DNA of 64,000 nt, from the NCBI GenBank assembly GCA_018241685.1, contig JAFEDJ010000012.1, positions 1-64,000 of the forward strand, in the 5' to 3' direction. The position numbers and the translations under genes were made by a program. The notes under the pieces are model-generated. The model searched no databases. It worked only from the letters and a program-made list of their open reading frames with translations, and was not told the DNA's origin. This stretch comes from Pseudomonadota bacterium. Lineage in GTDB: Bacteria > Pseudomonadota > Gammaproteobacteria > Burkholderiales > Rhodocyclaceae. Below, piece by piece: positions 60,470 through 64,000 of the stretch. Within the stretch, counting starts at the first letter, position 1. Each line of letters starts with the position of its first letter.

Positions 60470-61045
60470 TCAGTGCTTGAGCGCGTCGAGCGCGAGGTTG
60501 AGTTCCAGCACATTCACGCGGGGTGCGCCGAACACGCCCCATTGGCGGCCCGCTGTGTGGGCGTCGATGAGCTTCGTCACTTCCGCTTCAGGCAGTCCGC
60601 GGGCCCGGGCGACGCGGCTTGCCTGCCACGTGGCGGCAGCTGGGCTGATGTGGGGGTCGAGGCCGCTGGCCGAGGCGGTGACCAGGTCGGCCGGGATCGG
60701 GGCGTGGTTGGCCGGATCGGCGGCCCGCAGCGTGGCGATGCGGGCCTTCACCGCGTCGGTCAGTGCGGGGTTCAAGGGGCCCAGGTTGGAGCCTGACGAT
60801 GCACCGGCGTTGTAGGGCTGCGGGGCGGTGGCCGACGGGCGGCCCCAGAAGTGCGCCGGATCGCTGAAGTTCTGGCCGATCAGGCGTGAGCCGACCGGTT
60901 TGCCGTCCTGCAGGATCAGGCTGCCGGCGGCCTGGTCGGGAAAGGCGAGGTGGGCGATACCAGTCACCGCGAGCGGGTAGGCGATGCCGGTCAGCGCGCT
61001 GAGCAGTACGAACAGGCTGATGGCGGGGCGCAGCAGGGTTTTCAT
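60470..61045 (-). CDS. kdpC: Potassium-transporting ATPase subunit C
   Basis: A 191-residue single-span protein. The N-terminal membrane anchor ([20 protein letters not shown]) is followed by the KdpC soluble domain ([20 protein letters not shown], then [32 protein letters not shown]). It assembles with KdpA and KdpB. It follows kdpB by 14 bp. Confidence 0.96.
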   Translation of the reverse strand: MKTLLRPAISLFVLLSALTGIAYPLAVTGIAHLAFPDQAAGSLILQDGKPVGSRLIGQNFSDPAHFWGRPSATAPQPYNAGASSGSNLGPLNPALTDAVKARIATLRAADPANHAPIPADLVTASASGLDPHISPAAATWQASRVARARGLPEAEVTKLIDAHTAGRQWGVFGAPRVNVLELNLALDALKH

Positions 61046-61059
61046 GGTTCTTCTCCGGT

Positions 61060-63138
61060 TCAGGCCAGGCCGCTGGCGGCCAGCAGGACGTCGATCAGCT
61101 TGATGCCGACGAAGGGCACCAGGATGCCGCCGAGGCCATAGACGGCCAGGTTGCGGCGCAGCAGCGTGGCGGCGCCGAGGGGGCGGTAGGGCACGCCCTT
61201 CAGGGCCAGCGGGATCAGGAAGACGATGATCAGCGCATTGAAGATCACCGCCGACAGGATCGCCGAGGCCGGGCTGGCGAGGCCCATGACGTTGAGGGCG
61301 GCCAGCTGCGGGTAGGTGCCGACGAAGGCCGCCGGGATGATCGCGAAGTACTTGGCGATGTCGTTGGCGATGCTGAAGGTGGTCAGCGAGCCGCGGGTCA
61401 TCAGCATCTGTTTGCCGGTCTCGACCACCTCGATGAGCTTGGTCGGGTTGGAGTCCAGGTCGACCATGTTGCCGGCCTCCTTGGCGGCCTGGGTGCCGGT
61501 GTTCATGGCCACGGCCACGTCGGCCTGGGCGAGGGCCGGGGCGTCGTTGGTGCCGTCGCCGGTCATCGCCACCAGGCGGCCCTCGGCTTGGTACTGGCGG
61601 ATCAGGGCCAGCTTGGCTTCCGGCGTGGCTTCGGCGAGGAAGTCGTCGACGCCGGCTTCGGCGGCGATGGCCGCGGCGGTGACCCGGTTGTCGCCGGTCA
61701 CCATCACGGTCTTGATGCCCATCCGGCGCAGTTCGGCGAAGCGCTCCTTGATGCCGCCCTTGACGATGTCCTTCAGCTCGATGACGCCGAGCACCTGCTT
61801 GCCGTCGGCCACCACCAGCGGCGTGCTGCCGCGGCGCGCCACTTCGTCCACGCGGGTGGCGACGGTGGCCGGGAAGTGGCCGCCCAGGCCTTCCACGTGG
61901 CGGCGGATCGCATCGGCAGCGCCCTTGCGGATCTGCTTGCTGCCCAGGTCCACGCCGCTCATGCGGGTCTGCGCCGAGAAATGGACGAAGTGCGCGTCGA
62001 GGGCGTGGATGTCCCGTTCCCGCAGGTTGAACTTCTGCTTGGCGAGCACCACGATGCTGCGCCCCTCCGGCGTCTCGTCGGCGAGGGAGGCGAGCTGGGC
62101 GGCGTCCGCCAGTTCGGCCTCGCTGACGCCCTCGGCGGGCAGGAAGGCGGAGGCCTGGCGGTTGCCGAGGGTGATCGTGCCGGTCTTGTCCATCAACAGC
62201 ACGTCCACGTCGCCGGCGGCCTCCACCGCCCGGCCGGAGGTGGCGATCACGTTGGCCTGCATCATGCGGCTCATGCCGGCCACGCCGATGGCCGATAGCA
62301 GGCCGGCGATGGTGGTCGGGATCAGGCACACCAGCAGGGCGACGAGGACCGTGATGCCGACCGGGCGGCCGGCACCGGACACGTCCACGCTGAACAGGGA
62401 GAAGGGCAGCAGCGTCACCGTGACGCCGAGGAAGACGATGGTCAGCGCCACCAGCAGGATGGTCAGGGCGATCTCGTTGGGAGTTTTCTGGCGCTTGGCG
62501 CCCTCGACCATCGCGATCATGCGGTCCACGAAGGTTTCGCCGGGGTTGGCGGTCACCCGCATCACGATCCAGTCGGAGAGCACCCGGGTGCCGCCTGTTA
62601 CGGCCGAGAAGTCGCCGCCGGATTCGCGGATCACCGGCGCGGATTCGCCGGTGATGGCCGATTCGTCCACCGAGGCGACGCCCTCGATCACCTCGCCATC
62701 GGCGGGAATCACCGAATGGCCCAGGCCGCCGGCCTCGACGACGACCACGTCGCCCTTGCGCAGGTCGGTGCCCTGGACGAGCTGCCACTTGCCGCCGTAA
62801 TGGGGTTCGAGCAGCTTCTTGGCCCAGGTCTCCTTCTTGAGCCCGCGCAGGGACGCGGCCTGGGCCTTGCTGCGGCCTTCGGCCAGCGCTTCGGCAAAGT
62901 TGGCGAACAGCACGGTGAACCACAGCCACAGGGCCACTGCGACGATGAAGCCGGCGGGCGCCTCGCCGTCGCCGGTGAGGGCCTGGGCGGCGAGCAGGGT
63001 GGTCAGGATGCTGCCGACGTACACCACGAACATCACCGGGTTGCGCCACTGCACGGCCGGGTTGAGTTTGCGGAAGGCTTCGCCGACGGCCGGCAGGGCC
63101 AGGGCGGGGTCGAACAGGGTGAAGGTCTTCTTGCTCAT
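61060..63138 (-). CDS. kdpB: Potassium-transporting ATPase ATP-binding subunit B
   Basis: A 692-residue P-type ATPase. The phosphorylation site is [13 protein letters not shown], with [15 protein letters not shown] (actuator TGES) and [12 protein letters not shown]. Seven transmembrane segments are expected. It hydrolyses ATP to drive K+ import through KdpA. It follows kdpA by 18 bp and precedes kdpC. Confidence 0.97.
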   Translation of the reverse strand: MSKKTFTLFDPALALPAVGEAFRKLNPAVQWRNPVMFVVYVGSILTTLLAAQALTGDGEAPAGFIVAVALWLWFTVLFANFAEALAEGRSKAQAASLRGLKKETWAKKLLEPHYGGKWQLVQGTDLRKGDVVVVEAGGLGHSVIPADGEVIEGVASVDESAITGESAPVIRESGGDFSAVTGGTRVLSDWIVMRVTANPGETFVDRMIAMVEGAKRQKTPNEIALTILLVALTIVFLGVTVTLLPFSLFSVDVSGAGRPVGITVLVALLVCLIPTTIAGLLSAIGVAGMSRMMQANVIATSGRAVEAAGDVDVLLMDKTGTITLGNRQASAFLPAEGVSEAELADAAQLASLADETPEGRSIVVLAKQKFNLRERDIHALDAHFVHFSAQTRMSGVDLGSKQIRKGAADAIRRHVEGLGGHFPATVATRVDEVARRGSTPLVVADGKQVLGVIELKDIVKGGIKERFAELRRMGIKTVMVTGDNRVTAAAIAAEAGVDDFLAEATPEAKLALIRQYQAEGRLVAMTGDGTNDAPALAQADVAVAMNTGTQAAKEAGNMVDLDSNPTKLIEVVETGKQMLMTRGSLTTFSIANDIAKYFAIIPAAFVGTYPQLAALNVMGLASPASAILSAVIFNALIIVFLIPLALKGVPYRPLGAATLLRRNLAVYGLGGILVPFVGIKLIDVLLAASGLA

Positions 63139-63156
63139 GGTGGTCTTCTCCTTGGC

Positions 63157-64000
63157 TCAGGCGCCGAGCCACAGCATCAGGTGCTCGACGACCGGGCCGA
63201 GCGCCAGCGCCGGCACGTAGTTGAGCAGGCCGACCAGCAGCACGGTGCCGATCAGCAGGGTGACGAACAGCGGGCCGTGGGTCGGCATGGTGCCGGCGCC
63301 GGTGGGGATGCGCTTCTTGGCCGCCAGCGAGCCGGCCATCGCCAGCACCGGCACGATCACGCCAAAGCGGCCGAACCACATGGCAACGGCCAGCAGCACG
63401 TTGTAGATGGGCGTGTTGGCGGACAGCCCGGCAAAGGCGCTGCCGTTGTTGTTGGCGGCGGAGGTCAGTGCGTAGAGGATTTCCGAAAAACCGTGGGCGC
63501 CGGGGTTGGCGATGCCGGCGCGGCCGGCTTCCGCCATCACCGCCAGCGCGGTGCCGAGCAGGACGAGGAGGGGCGTGACGAGAATGGCGATGGAGCTCAT
63601 CTTCATCTCGTAGGCCTCGATCTTCTTGCCCAGGTATTCCGGCGTGCGGCCGATCATCAGGCCGGCGATGAATACGGCCAGGATGGCGAACACCAGCATG
63701 CCGTAGAGCCCCGTGCCGACGCCGCCGAAGACCACCTCGCCGAGCTGCATGTTGACCAGCGGAACCAGCCCGCCGAGAGGCGTGAAGGAGTCGTGCATGG
63801 CATTCACCGCGCCGCAGCTGGCGGCGGTGGTGATCGTTGCGAAGAGGGCTGAGTCGGCGATGCCGAAGCGGGTCTCCTTGCCTTCCATGTTGCCGCCGGC
63901 CTGCTGCGCGCTGGCCGACTGGTCGACGCCGAGGGCGGCGAGCTGCGGATTGCCTTGTTGCTCGAAATTCATGGCGGCCCAGGCGGCCAGCACGAACATC
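63157..64000 (-). CDS. kdpA: Potassium-transporting ATPase subunit A (partial)
   Basis: The C-terminal ~280 residues of KdpA are visible; the family is ~560 residues long, so the N-terminal half lies beyond the right edge. Membrane segments and pore loops are clear ([60 protein letters not shown]). KdpA is the K+-selective channel-like subunit. This is the first gene seen of the leftward kdp locus. Confidence 0.97.
   Translation of the reverse strand, partial: MFVLAAWAAMNFEQQGNPQLAALGVDQSASAQQAGGNMEGKETRFGIADSALFATITTAASCGAVNAMHDSFTPLGGLVPLVNMQLGEVVFGGVGTGLYGMLVFAILAVFIAGLMIGRTPEYLGKKIEAYEMKMSSIAILVTPLLVLLGTALAVMAEAGRAGIANPGAHGFSEILYALTSAANNNGSAFAGLSANTPIYNVLLAVAMWFGRFGVIVPVLAMAGSLAAKKRIPTGAGTMPTHGPLFVTLLIGTVLLVGLLNYVPALALGPVVEHLMLWLGA

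Overview
The window is high-GC, densely coded DNA from a Gram-negative bacterium. KdpFABC-type K+ transport, a branched-chain-type ABC uptake operon with its own porin, TorF-like and general porins, a KstD-like flavoprotein and AhpF together suggest a betaproteobacterium, probably Rhodocyclales (Thauera/Azoarcus-like). That placement is inference from gene content only.

Positions 1-19530 are most of a lambdoid-style prophage. A leftward early operon runs from a Cro-like gene at 10200 through a YmfL/CII-like regulator, a replication-type protein and a Q-like gene. It then passes a terminator at 5740-5772 into late genes (minor tail Z, terminase subunits, head-tail joining, portal). A CI-like repressor is read rightward from 10279. 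A second, rightward early operon starts just after repressor-type operators near 11600 and ends with an integrase at 18395-19528. It carries a complete diversity-generating retroelement (DGR): two target genes (11696-12091 and 15773-16372), an Avd accessory gene, a template repeat (16949-17057) and a DGR-type reverse transcriptase. The template and the two variable repeats are each 109 bp. They differ at 13 and 14 positions, and all 27 differences fall on template adenines.

Positions 19530-22800 are a scrap-yard of mobile DNA: tRNA-3'-end-like fragments, a HigBA-type toxin-antitoxin pair with a frameshifted toxin, a resolvase/integrase remnant, and a Fic-domain gene bounded by a 17-bp direct repeat.

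Positions 22800-36300 are chromosomal: a chemoreceptor with a sigma-28-like promoter, then an AraC-family regulator divergent from a ten-gene catabolic and uptake operon (two SDR dehydrogenases, KstD-like flavoprotein, NIPSNAP protein, LivHMGFK-type transporter, porin).

Positions 36477-41998 hold a striking gene pair: a TIR-caspase-SIR2-like triple-domain protein followed after 11 bp by an nSTAND-transmembrane-WD40 protein. This looks like an innate-immunity (defence) module and does not match a named system I can identify with certainty.

Positions 42100-52500 are mixed housekeeping genes: an HTH/pseudo-receiver protein, a GST, a phosphoesterase lipoprotein, a DegP-like protease, an EamA transporter, ahpF with an OxyR-like site, ParD-like plus map, an aldo-keto reductase and DUF2239. 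Positions 52608-64000 are one leftward kdp locus (kdpA-B-C, TorF-like porin, PtsN-like EIIA, amino-acid-kinase-like protein, two small proteins, CorA-like protein, kdpD, kdpE). Here the structural and sensor genes are separated by an unusual insert that may couple K+ uptake to PTS(Ntr) signalling.
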